64,000 nucleotides of DNA from a bacterium (lineage in GTDB: Bacteria > Chloroflexota > Anaerolineae > Caldilineales > Caldilineaceae), in assembly GCA_016124945.1 (NCBI GenBank), contig WGMT01000031.1, forward strand, positions 160,003 to 224,002, given 5' to 3'. How positions within the stretch are numbered: position 1 is the stretch's first letter; every line of letters starts with the position of its first letter. Position numbers and translations under genes: made by a program. Shown piece after piece: positions 45,885 through 53,472 of this stretch. The notes under the pieces were generated by a model. It worked only from the letters and a program-made list of their open reading frames with translations. It had not been told where the DNA came from and searched no databases.

Positions 45885-46607
45885 TTATGACGCTCGATAG
45901 CCGATCAGCGCATAGCGCGCCTGAGGACCAATCGGTGTTGCTTCGGCGGAGCGGATCTCGCTCAAGATTTCGGCGGAGACTTGTGTGAAGCCGGCGGAAA
46001 TCATCTCCGCCACCAGCGGTGCATGGTCACTCAGCGCGAAGTTGGGCAGAGCGGCCTGGGTCTGCGACGAGTAATGCTGCGCCCACTGTGAACGGACCTC
46101 TTCGTCGTTCATTTCCTGAGGTTGTTCGGGATCGAACCAGAAACTGTCAATAGCGACCACCCGGCCACCGGGCTTGAGCAGTTGCCGCCAATTGCGAAAG
46201 GCCAGTGCCGGATCGCGCAACGTCCACAACACGTGACGGCTGATCACCGCGTCAAACGAAGCCGGCGGGAGATCGGGTGCAACGGCGTCGCCAAGTTGAA
46301 AGGTAGGCGGTGTGGTCGCTGTCGAAGCAGTGGCCCGCGCTTGGGCCAGCATGCCTTCGGCCAGATCAATGCCTGTGACCCGATGGCCGATTTCGGCGGC
46401 CAGGAACGAGAGGAAGCCTGTCCCCGCGCCGACATCAAGCACGGTGGAGGGCGCCGCCGGCAGCAGGCGCGCCAACGTGTGCGCCCACGCCGCCTGTTCC
46501 TCTATGCCCATACGCTGCCCATGACCGGGCTGGCTGTCGTAGGAGGCGCCACGCCAGTTCCAATAGGCGTTGATTTTGTCCTGTATGTTGTTGGTTTGGG
46601 AATCCAA
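45885..46607 (-). CDS. class I SAM-dependent methyltransferase (second of three)
   Basis: A 240-residue protein with the SAM motif VLDVGAGTGFLSFLAAEIG, motif II VTGIDLAEGML and post-motif DAVISRHVLWTL. The N-terminal YWNWRGASYDSQPGHG resembles the paralog at 40233. I place the start at TTG 46607 because AGGAG lies nine bases upstream; the ATG at 46676 would add a poor N-terminus. Candidate operators lie 115 bases upstream, so this gene may head a separate transcript. Confidence 0.85.
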   Translation of the reverse strand: MDSQTNNIQDKINAYWNWRGASYDSQPGHGQRMGIEEQAAWAHTLARLLPAAPSTVLDVGAGTGFLSFLAAEIGHRVTGIDLAEGMLAQARATASTATTPPTFQLGDAVAPDLPPASFDAVISRHVLWTLRDPALAFRNWRQLLKPGGRVVAIDSFWFDPEQPQEMNDEEVRSQWAQHYSSQTQAALPNFALSDHAPLVAEMISAGFTQVSAEILSEIRSAEATPIGPQARYALIGYRAS

Positions 46608-46723
46608 TCTGTTGACTCCTGTACTGAGGTAACGGATAGAAAAGGCGCTTGTCCTTTCACTACATTCAATGAACATAAGCGACGAACAACAGGAAGACGC
46701 TATCTCAAAATTGGATCCATCAC

Positions 46724-46785
46724 TGTCGCAATTGCGACATAGTGATTGTCGTAATTACGACAGAGTGATTGTCGCAATTGCGACA
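46724..46785. promoter_or_regulatory. three 16-bp palindromes on a 23-bp period (operator cluster)
   Basis: TGTCGCAATTGCGACA (46724-46739), TGTCGTAATTACGACA (46747-46762) and TGTCGCAATTGCGACA (46770-46785) are all perfect palindromes, with equal spacing and near-identical spacers ending AGTGAT. They lie between two methyltransferase genes. A site of the same design (TTGTCG-N6-TGACAA) lies at 51338-51355. They could also form mRNA hairpins, but the exact repeated spacing favours binding of a dimeric regulator. Confidence 0.75.
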
Positions 46786-46797
46786 TTGCTCACACAG

Positions 46798-47586
46798 CTA
46801 TCGAACCGCCATCAACACACAGTTGTCAAAGCGCTGCCAGAGGATGCCTACCTCGCAAAAACCGGCTTCAAGCAGCGCGCTTGTCTGTAGATCGCGACCG
46901 GCGTTAACCAAATTGTCTGGCGAACGCCAGGCGAAGCGACGCTCCCGTTCAGCAAGGAGTTCGGTTAGCGCGGGTTCCAGGTTGAGCGCAGCCCACCACT
47001 GCGCCCAATTTTCTACACCCGTCTGTGCAAAGGTTTCATCTTGCCACTGCCGCTCGCGCACATGCTGTGCCACCTTCTGTAGTGAAGGCAGATGTGGCCC
47101 AAACTTCATGTTGTCACCATTTAAGAAAAGACCATTGGGGCGGATCAGCGCTGCAAGTTCGGCATAGACACGCACCAGATCCGGCGTGCGCAGCCAGTGT
47201 AGCGCCGTGGTGCTCAATACAGCGTCGAAACTCGATTCACCCAGCGTCTCAATCCATTTGGGATCGCCCAGATCAGCGTCGACCCAACGCAGCCGCCTGT
47301 CCATTGTGCCCAACGTCCCTTGCCCCATCGCCAAGAGGACAGGATCGAGATCTACCGCCACGGCGCGAGCGTGGGGAAAGCGGGTGAGCAGCCGTTGGCT
47401 CAGCGATCCTGGACCGGCGCAGAGATCAAGCGCCACAAAGTCAGGGGGGAGCAGCACTTCCAACGCCGTGAACATCGCCTCGAAGCGCTCCTCGCGGTCG
47501 GGTAGGTAGCCGGTCTGTTGGGCGTCCCAGCGCGCCAGCCAGTGATGCCAATCAACTGTGGTGGTCTCTTGTGTGATTGTTGCCAT
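46798..47586 (-). CDS. class I SAM-dependent methyltransferase (first of three)
   Basis: A 262-residue protein with VALDLCAGPGSLSQRLLTRFP as motif I and AVAVDLDPVLLAMG as motif II, then FDAVLSTTALHWL, similar to trans-aconitate or phospholipid-type methyltransferases. AAAGGAG lies nine bases before the ATG at 47586. It is more distant from the other two methyltransferases in this cluster. Confidence 0.83.
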   Translation of the reverse strand: MATITQETTTVDWHHWLARWDAQQTGYLPDREERFEAMFTALEVLLPPDFVALDLCAGPGSLSQRLLTRFPHARAVAVDLDPVLLAMGQGTLGTMDRRLRWVDADLGDPKWIETLGESSFDAVLSTTALHWLRTPDLVRVYAELAALIRPNGLFLNGDNMKFGPHLPSLQKVAQHVRERQWQDETFAQTGVENWAQWWAALNLEPALTELLAERERRFAWRSPDNLVNAGRDLQTSALLEAGFCEVGILWQRFDNCVLMAVR

Positions 47587-47616
47587 GATCAAGATCTCCT
47601 TTGGGGTTGTTGATAT

Positions 47617-48507
47617 TTACCTGGGCCGTAGCCAATTTTCCAACGCTTCGCCCAGTGCATTGCAACCGAAAACGACGAAAAAGATCGCCATCCCTGGTGG
47701 TAAAACAAGGTGTAGTGCACGATCCAGGAAAGGGCGGGCTTCTACCAACATGGCACCCCACTCCGGTGTCGGTGGTTGAATCCCCAGCCCGAGGAAGCTC
47801 AATGCCGCCACGGCCAGGATGGTTGATCCGCCGTCAAGGCTGATCTGCACCGCCACCGGCCCAATGATCCCCGGCAAGAGGTGGCGGGTGAGGATGCGCC
47901 AATCCCCTGCGCCGGTGGCCTGGGCGGCGATGATGAATTCCTGTTGGCGCAGTGCCAGCACCAGGCTGCGCGCCAGCCGTGCATAAGTGACCCAGCCGCC
48001 GATGGCCAGTGCCGCAATCAAAGCGGGGATACTCGGCCCCAGTGCGCCGATCAACGCCAGCGCCAGGATAATCTGCGGCAAGGCGTAGAAGAAGTCGGTG
48101 ATGCGCATGGCGACGTTGTCGATCCAGCCGCCGCTATAGCCACTGACCAGCCCAATCGACAAGCCCAGTGCCAGTGAAAGCGAGAGTACGATGGCTGTCA
48201 CCATGAGCGAGGCGCGCCCAGCCCAGACCACGCGGCTCCATACATCACGCCCCAATTGATCTGTTCCCAACCAGTGGTCTGCCGATGGCGACTGTAGCCC
48301 CACGCGCAAGTTTACTGTCACCGGATCGTGGGTGGCGGTCCACGGCGCAGCTAGGCAGACGATCACCACCACCGTCATCAAAGCAATGCCGCTGTAGGCA
48401 GGATCAAAGAGCATCGCCAGTAGACGGCCAACAGATCTCCTGGCGCGCCAGGTAGGGCGATGCCATTCGCTGGCTGAAAGCTTGTCCGTGAGTGGTAGTT
48501 CTTGCAT
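47617..48507 (-). CDS. DppC/OppC-type ABC permease (first set)
   Basis: A 296-residue permease with the DppC features: LQSPSADHWLGTDQLGRDVWSRVVWAG, a membrane core with six helices, and the loop GAGDWRILTRHLLPGIIGPVAVQISLDGGSTILAVAALSFLGLGIQPPTPEWGAM. One base separates it from the DppB-type gene. Confidence 0.92.
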   Translation of the reverse strand: MQELPLTDKLSASEWHRPTWRARRSVGRLLAMLFDPAYSGIALMTVVVIVCLAAPWTATHDPVTVNLRVGLQSPSADHWLGTDQLGRDVWSRVVWAGRASLMVTAIVLSLSLALGLSIGLVSGYSGGWIDNVAMRITDFFYALPQIILALALIGALGPSIPALIAALAIGGWVTYARLARSLVLALRQQEFIIAAQATGAGDWRILTRHLLPGIIGPVAVQISLDGGSTILAVAALSFLGLGIQPPTPEWGAMLVEARPFLDRALHLVLPPGMAIFFVVFGCNALGEALENWLRPR

Positions 48508-48508
48508 T

Positions 48509-49441
48509 TTAGGTGTAGCGAATCCGCGGATCGAAGACGGTGTAGCTCAGATCGACCAGCAAGTTAAGCACAATGATGATGCCTGCGAAGAGAAGCACCG
48601 TCGCCTGGATCACAGGAATGTCGCGATAGTTGACGGCCTGCGCGTAATAGTTGCCTAACCCGGGCAGGCTGAACAGCGTTTCGATGATGATGGCCCCGCT
48701 GATAAGCATGCCCAACTGCTGCACGGCCAATGTCACAAACGGGACAGCGATATTGGGTAGCAGGTGTCGCCAAATACGGGGCGCAAGGGCAATGCCTTTG
48801 GCGCGGGCGGTACGCAGGTAGTCGCTGTATAGCTGATCAAGGACAAGCGAACGCAAGAGACGGCTGAGGCGAGCCGCCTGCCCCAACCCCAGTGTGGCAA
48901 TCGGTAGCAGGTAGTGTTCCCATCCCTTTGCGCCGAAGGATGGCAGCCAGCCCAGTTGCACAGCAAAAATGAGGATGAGTAAAAAGCCTAGCCAGAAATC
49001 AGGGATCGAAACCAGCGCCAGCGACGCCAGCCGTATCCCTTGGTCCAGGCCGCGGTGACGCTGCACCGCGGCCAGAATTCCAACAGGTAGAGCCACCAAC
49101 AGCACAAAAACCATGGTGATCCCACCCAGCGTGGCCGAAAAGCGGAGATGCTTGCCTATCTCCGCGATGATTGCACGGTCGGTGCGGATCGAATAGCCCA
49201 GATCGCCGGTCACTGCGCTGCGCAACCAATACCCATACTGCACAAACACAGGACGATCCAAGCCGTAGGTGGCGCGCACCCAGGCAATCTGCTCAGCATT
49301 GGGTGCGCCGCCGACCCGCTGCGCTGCAATCATCTGGGCTGGATCCGCGGGCGACAGGTAGATGAGCAGATAGACGAGAAAACTCAGGCCAATCAGCAAG
49401 AGGAGTGAGTTAAGCAGCCGTTGGAAGAGGTAACGAAGCAT
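48509..49441 (-). CDS. DppB/OppB-type ABC permease (first set)
   Basis: A 310-residue permease, six helices, with DPAQMIAAQRVGGAPNAEQIAWVRATYGLDRP in the first loop and RTARAKGIALAPRIWRHLLPNIAVPFVTLAVQQLG as the ATPase-contact loop. No ATPase gene follows anywhere in the cluster. Confidence 0.92.
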   Translation of the reverse strand: MLRYLFQRLLNSLLLLIGLSFLVYLLIYLSPADPAQMIAAQRVGGAPNAEQIAWVRATYGLDRPVFVQYGYWLRSAVTGDLGYSIRTDRAIIAEIGKHLRFSATLGGITMVFVLLVALPVGILAAVQRHRGLDQGIRLASLALVSIPDFWLGFLLILIFAVQLGWLPSFGAKGWEHYLLPIATLGLGQAARLSRLLRSLVLDQLYSDYLRTARAKGIALAPRIWRHLLPNIAVPFVTLAVQQLGMLISGAIIIETLFSLPGLGNYYAQAVNYRDIPVIQATVLLFAGIIIVLNLLVDLSYTVFDPRIRYT

Positions 49442-49478
49442 AATGGTGCAGTAGCCTTGGAATCGATTTATTGCCGGT

Positions 49479-49519
49479 GTGGTGCGTAGTGCGTGAACGG
49501 ACTACGCACTACGCACCAC
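49479..49519. repeat. perfect 16-bp hairpin, TAGTGCG family, between binding-protein and permease genes
   Basis: GTGGTGCGTAGTGCGT (49479-49494) and its exact complement (49504-49519) with a nine-base loop, in the 126-base gap. It could keep the binding-protein mRNA stable or attenuate permease expression. The same heptad occurs at 13638. Confidence 0.9.
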
Positions 49520-49567
49520 CGTTGACCCAGGCCCGTTCCCAGAGAGGAATCCAGGCTCTCTGTGCTT

Positions 49568-51166
49568 TTATTCGCCCACCGTCACCTGTTGGACGGCGTA
49601 GCTCAGATCATATTCGGTGCCACCCAGGCGGAAGCCGGCTACTTCGTTGCGCACGGCGTAAACCCGTTGTGGGTAGACCAGGGGGACGACGGCGGCGTTT
49701 GTATCGAGGTGCAGCCAGATCTGATTGTAGATCTCCTGGCGTTTCGCTTCGTCGGTTGAGGCCAGCGCGGCATCTATCAACGGATCAAGTTCAGTCGATG
49801 CATACGAAGTGGTCGATTCTGTACTCTCGTCGGTGTAGAAAGCACCGGCGAGCAGGGTGTGCGGGTCATACGGCGGCCCCCAGCTAAAGCGCATGATCAG
49901 GTCATAGTCTCTGGCGTAGAAGGAATCGAGCCAGCCGCTGTAATCATAGAAACGCAACACCAGATCGACGCCGATTTCCTTGAGTTGGGCCTGAATCGCC
50001 GTCGCCATGGATGCGGTTTCGGGCAGGCGCGATTGATCGACAACCACATCGATCTGGAGCGGTTGTCCATCCTTTTCGAGGATGCCCGCTGCGTTGAGCG
50101 TCCACCCCGCCTCGGCCAGCAGTTCGCGCGCCGCCTGGGGATCGTAACTGTAAACGCCGGCATCGGCTCGGGTGACGTACGGGAGCACATCCGGCAGCAG
50201 CCCTTCGGCAACCTGACCGCGGCCACCGAAAATCGCATCGACCAGCCCCTGGCGGTCGATGGCGTGGTTGATGGCCTGGCGCACCCGCACATCATCAAGG
50301 GGTGCCTGGCCGTGGTTAGCAGCCAAATAGAAGGTGGTTGCGCCCTCGGCGGTCAAGATCTCAACGTCGGCACTGCTCTCCAGCGAGGCCATACTTTCGG
50401 GCGGGATGCTGCCCAGGTATTCGCCGCCGATCACGTGGATGTCACCGGCAAGGAGGGCGGCGATCCGGGTCTGCGCGTCGAGGACGACGGCGATCTCCAG
50501 TATGTCGACCTGGGGCAGTTCGCCCCAGTATGCTTCGTAACGGTTCAGTGTGGCGGCTTCGTCGGATAGGTCGGCAACCTGCCACGGCCCTGTGCCCACG
50601 GGTTGGGCGAAGGCATCGTCCGCCGTCACCGCTGCTGGGCTGAGAAAGCGCACCGGGCGAATCAGGGTAAAATCTTGCATAGCAGGGTAATACGATTCAG
50701 CCAGGGTCAGCACCAGCGTGGTGTCATCAGGCGTCTCGATTGCCGTGATGCGTGACGTGGTGGGCAACCAGTTATGACCGTCGTTGCCAACCCAACGCTC
50801 CAGATTCCACCTGGCGGCAGCCGAGTCGAAGGGTGTGCCGTCGTGGAAGGTGACGCCTTGCCGCAAGCGGAAGGTCCAGGTCAGGCCATCCTCTGAGATC
50901 TCCCAGGATTCGGCCAGCGCCGGTGCAATTGCGCCATCTACCGTGTAGCGCACCAGCGGTTCGTAGACGAGATCAAGCAGAACCATGCTCGAATCGTAAG
51001 CGTGTGGGTTGCCTGGCCCCAGGTTGCGCCCCGAAGCGAGGATCAGCGTCTGCGTCGGCTCATCTGCCGGTGTGGCGCCTGTATCGTCGGCGGGGAGCGG
51101 CGCGGCGACACACGCAGCAAGCAGAAGGGTGAATACCAACAAGATCAAGAGACGGATGTTACGCAA
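49568..51166 (-). CDS. family 5 solute-binding lipoprotein (nickel/dipeptide type, first set)
   Basis: A 532-residue SBP_bac_5 protein with lipobox LLAACV near residue 19. Markers: LTWTFRLRQGVTFHDGTPFDSAAARWNLERW and VRQAINHAIDRQGLVDAIFGG. It begins the minus-strand cluster, with a candidate operator 170 bases upstream. It differs from the second set (44283) in most residues, so the two systems probably have distinct ligands. Confidence 0.93.
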   Translation of the reverse strand: MRNIRLLILLVFTLLLAACVAAPLPADDTGATPADEPTQTLILASGRNLGPGNPHAYDSSMVLLDLVYEPLVRYTVDGAIAPALAESWEISEDGLTWTFRLRQGVTFHDGTPFDSAAARWNLERWVGNDGHNWLPTTSRITAIETPDDTTLVLTLAESYYPAMQDFTLIRPVRFLSPAAVTADDAFAQPVGTGPWQVADLSDEAATLNRYEAYWGELPQVDILEIAVVLDAQTRIAALLAGDIHVIGGEYLGSIPPESMASLESSADVEILTAEGATTFYLAANHGQAPLDDVRVRQAINHAIDRQGLVDAIFGGRGQVAEGLLPDVLPYVTRADAGVYSYDPQAARELLAEAGWTLNAAGILEKDGQPLQIDVVVDQSRLPETASMATAIQAQLKEIGVDLVLRFYDYSGWLDSFYARDYDLIMRFSWGPPYDPHTLLAGAFYTDESTESTTSYASTELDPLIDAALASTDEAKRQEIYNQIWLHLDTNAAVVPLVYPQRVYAVRNEVAGFRLGGTEYDLSYAVQQVTVGE

Positions 51167-51337
51167 AGGTAGCCTCCCTGATGAGGGTGTGATGATGGAT
51201 CAATGAAGTTGTAAAGGGTGGTCATTTCAGCTATGCATCAACAGACAGGCGAGTGCATAGATAGAGCCGACCGCAGCAGTCGTCCGGTGCTTCGTGCATT
51301 GCTGCGCTGTAACTTTATCGCTGCTCGAAGAAGTACC

Positions 51338-51355
51338 TTGTCGAGTTTATGACAA
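51338..51355. promoter_or_regulatory. TTGTCG-N6-TGACAA site
   Basis: TTGTCG (51338-51343), six bases, then TGACAA (51350-51355), flanked by C and G so that CTTGTC/GACAAG form exact half-sites. It fits the palindromes at 46724-46785. Confidence 0.45.
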
Positions 51356-51427
51356 GCTTTATGTAGCGATTGAGACATTCGATGCCCTGCGAGGAAACAT
51401 AGTCACATCTTGGCCGGGGACGTTTAT

Positions 51428-51441
51428 TTAACCAAGGTTAA
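51428..51441. promoter_or_regulatory. TTAACC-AA-GGTTAA site
   Basis: A 6-2-6 inverted repeat like the one before feoA (24174-24187). It is the likely control element of the iron locus that starts at 51806 or of the divergent cluster. Confidence 0.5.
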
Positions 51442-51612
51442 GCCCCACCCATAAACGTACTTCGATCAACCCTTCACCCCTTCCGCAAGCGGTTCACCCC
51501 AAATTCGCCGATCAAATTGCGTTTTCGATGATATGATTTCTCTGCGCAACACGACATGCAGGATTGGGTGTTGCTTGCCGTGCTGGGCGGCAGGCAATAC
51601 CCCGAAAACAAC

Positions 51613-51644
51613 AGAGACCGGCCCCATACGGGACCGGCCTCTTT
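51613..51644 (+). terminator. hairpin with short T tail
   Basis: AGAGACCGGCCCC (51613-51625), four-base loop, GGGACCGGCCTCT (51630-51642): 11 of 13 pairs, followed by TTT. It may terminate a short leader transcript. Confidence 0.45.
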
Positions 51645-51805
51645 GCGAGATTCAACACAACGCTTCAAGGAAATTCATTGCGCCAACAGTGAACTTCCAC
51701 CCTGTGCTGAACCATCCTCTAGTATAGCAATCCTCTGAGCAAACAACAATGCTCGCTGGATGGCGCATGGTTGGTTCAGCTTGAAATTAATCAAGGAGCA
51801 ACCAC

Positions 51806-52198
51806 ATGTGCCAGATCCAGGTCACTTTGGCCGAACGCGGCCGCGCCCGTTACGTCACCCAATGCGAACACGGCACCGTCCACGTAGTGTGGGACGGCGT
51901 GGGCTTTCACCTACCGGCGAGTGCCTTTGTGCGTATGGCCCACCACATCCTCAAAACGCGCAGCGTGGTAGAGGAGACACATTCGCCCACGGATCAGGCA
52001 CACTGCCGCTTGCAAGTGAACCACCTTTTCGTGCTGTTGCCCGTCCACGAATTCCTGCCCCTGGCCGACATGATCGACGAAGCGTTGCGCTGCGTCCATA
52101 CCCAGGACGGTGTCCGCCACACGGTGGAAGCAGAGACGATGCCGTCGTTGAAATTGTCTTCAGCGAAAGAACTATCCCTCCCCATCAATTTGAACTGA
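51806..52198 (+). CDS. small hypothetical protein, first gene of iron locus
   Basis: A 130-residue cytoplasmic protein. Near the N-terminus Cys2 and Cys20 with RYVTQCEHGTVHVVWDGVGFHLPASAFVRMAHHIL recall small proteins found beside iron-uptake genes in other phyla, but I cannot name a family with confidence. AAGGAG lies nine bases before the ATG. It heads the plus-strand iron locus, so an iron-related role is plausible. Confidence 0.6.
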   Translation: MCQIQVTLAERGRARYVTQCEHGTVHVVWDGVGFHLPASAFVRMAHHILKTRSVVEETHSPTDQAHCRLQVNHLFVLLPVHEFLPLADMIDEALRCVHTQDGVRHTVEAETMPSLKLSSAKELSLPINLN

Positions 52199-52201
52199 AA
52201 A

Positions 52202-52303
52202 TTGACCGTGCTGGTTATTGAGTTTATCCAGATCGGGCTGGCCATCGTCCTGTTTGCGGTTGTCTGCTGGATCATCAATTTAGTGAAGAAGTCGCGTCTG
52301 TGA
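52202..52303 (+). CDS. 33-residue single-helix membrane peptide
   Basis: From TTG 52202 (or GTG 52208), four bases after the previous stop: the frame is almost wholly one transmembrane helix (VIEFIQIGLAIVLFAVVCWI) followed by INLVKKSRL. Position and composition suggest a real small membrane protein, but the start codon is weak and no Shine-Dalgarno sequence is clear. Confidence 0.4.
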   Translation: MTVLVIEFIQIGLAIVLFAVVCWIINLVKKSRL

Positions 52304-52369
52304 GCGGTTGTGCAGCAAAACTTCTTGGAGATGATCAGTCAATAGTTCATGTTACGCAAAGGAAGAAAA

Positions 52370-53425
52370 ATGAAGCACCAACATACTTTACTCATTGCTA
52401 TGGCGCTCATGCTTACTCTGCTGAGTGCCTGTGTGGCCCCCGTTGCTACACCGCCTTCTGATGCCGGTATTGGCGAGGTGGCAACACCCACCGCCGTTGC
52501 CGAAGAAACAGAGGCCAATGCTGTGAGCACAATCTGCGAACCTGGTTTCCGTCCTTTTGCCCACTTTGCCGGGGAAACCTGTGTGCCGGAGAACCCACAG
52601 CGCATTGTCACGCTTACGGATCAGAATGCGCTGCTGCCGCTCCTCGAACTTGGCGTCAAACCGGTTGGGAGTGCCGGGCGGCTGCGCAACGACGGTTCAG
52701 GCATCTTCCGGCGCACCGATGGGTTTGACACCGCCGGTATTGAGTTTCTGGGGGACTTTACGCAACCCAATTTGGAGGGAATTGCCGCCATGCAGCCCGA
52801 CCTGATTGTGGGCTATGAATGGCACGCTGACCAATATGAGACGTTTTCTCAGATTGCGCCCACCGTTCTGATTCAGATCTTTGACCGTCCGTTGGACGAA
52901 GTGCTGATTGACTTTGCACTGCTGGCGGACGCACAAGAAACGGCTGAAACGTTGCATGAGGCATATCAAGCACAGATCGACCGTATCACTGAAGGGCTAG
53001 GCGACCGGCGCACCAGCCTGAGTGTTGTGATTCTGAATCCAGTATCAGCCACAGAATTCTACCGCGTTTACAACACAGGCCAGGCCATTGGCACTGTGAT
53101 GGGCGCACTTGGTGTGGCAGGAATGGCGCTGCCTGAGGAGGAAGAGAGCACAGATGGCCCACTCAGTATCGAAGTCATTTCTGAGCACCTGGGGGATGTG
53201 ATACTTGTCCTCGATTACTCGGGCGAGCAGACAGATCCCGTCGTTGATGAATTTTTAGCGTCGCCAATCTTAAATTCCCAGCCAACCGCCCAAGCAGCTC
53301 AGGTCTACCGCATTGATGGTAGCCGTACCGTCGGCTCCGCTTGGGTACGGATGCAGATATTCCTTGATACCCTCGAAGAGATTCTGCTCAACCCGACGAT
53401 AGACGTTGATGTGATACAGGAATGA
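52370..53425 (+). CDS. siderophore-type ABC substrate-binding lipoprotein
   Basis: A 351-residue lipoprotein, lipobox LLSACV. The mature part starts with a Cys-pair motif, C-x2-GFRPFAHFAGETCVPENPQRIVTL, then a PBP III domain (LLPLLELGVKPVGSAG, GIAAMQPDLIVG, TVLIQIFDRPLDEV). The N-terminal half of the protein at 56651 is a close paralog. It binds a ferric siderophore. AAAGGAAG precedes the ATG at 52370. Its stop overlaps a possible start of the next gene. Confidence 0.9.
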   Translation: MKHQHTLLIAMALMLTLLSACVAPVATPPSDAGIGEVATPTAVAEETEANAVSTICEPGFRPFAHFAGETCVPENPQRIVTLTDQNALLPLLELGVKPVGSAGRLRNDGSGIFRRTDGFDTAGIEFLGDFTQPNLEGIAAMQPDLIVGYEWHADQYETFSQIAPTVLIQIFDRPLDEVLIDFALLADAQETAETLHEAYQAQIDRITEGLGDRRTSLSVVILNPVSATEFYRVYNTGQAIGTVMGALGVAGMALPEEEESTDGPLSIEVISEHLGDVILVLDYSGEQTDPVVDEFLASPILNSQPTAQAAQVYRIDGSRTVGSAWVRMQIFLDTLEEILLNPTIDVDVIQE

Positions 53426-53472
53426 TGGAAAGCAAGTATACCTTATCCAATAGCCATCCCAGGACCCTGACC

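Larger units (their letters stand above)
51167..51805. other. divergent control region of two metal loci
   Basis: 640 bases between the minus-strand Dpp-type cluster and the plus-strand iron locus. Contents: two candidate operators (51338-51355 and 51428-51441) and a hairpin with T-rich tail (51613-51644). I could not place confident promoters, and I see no gene. Confidence 0.5.
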
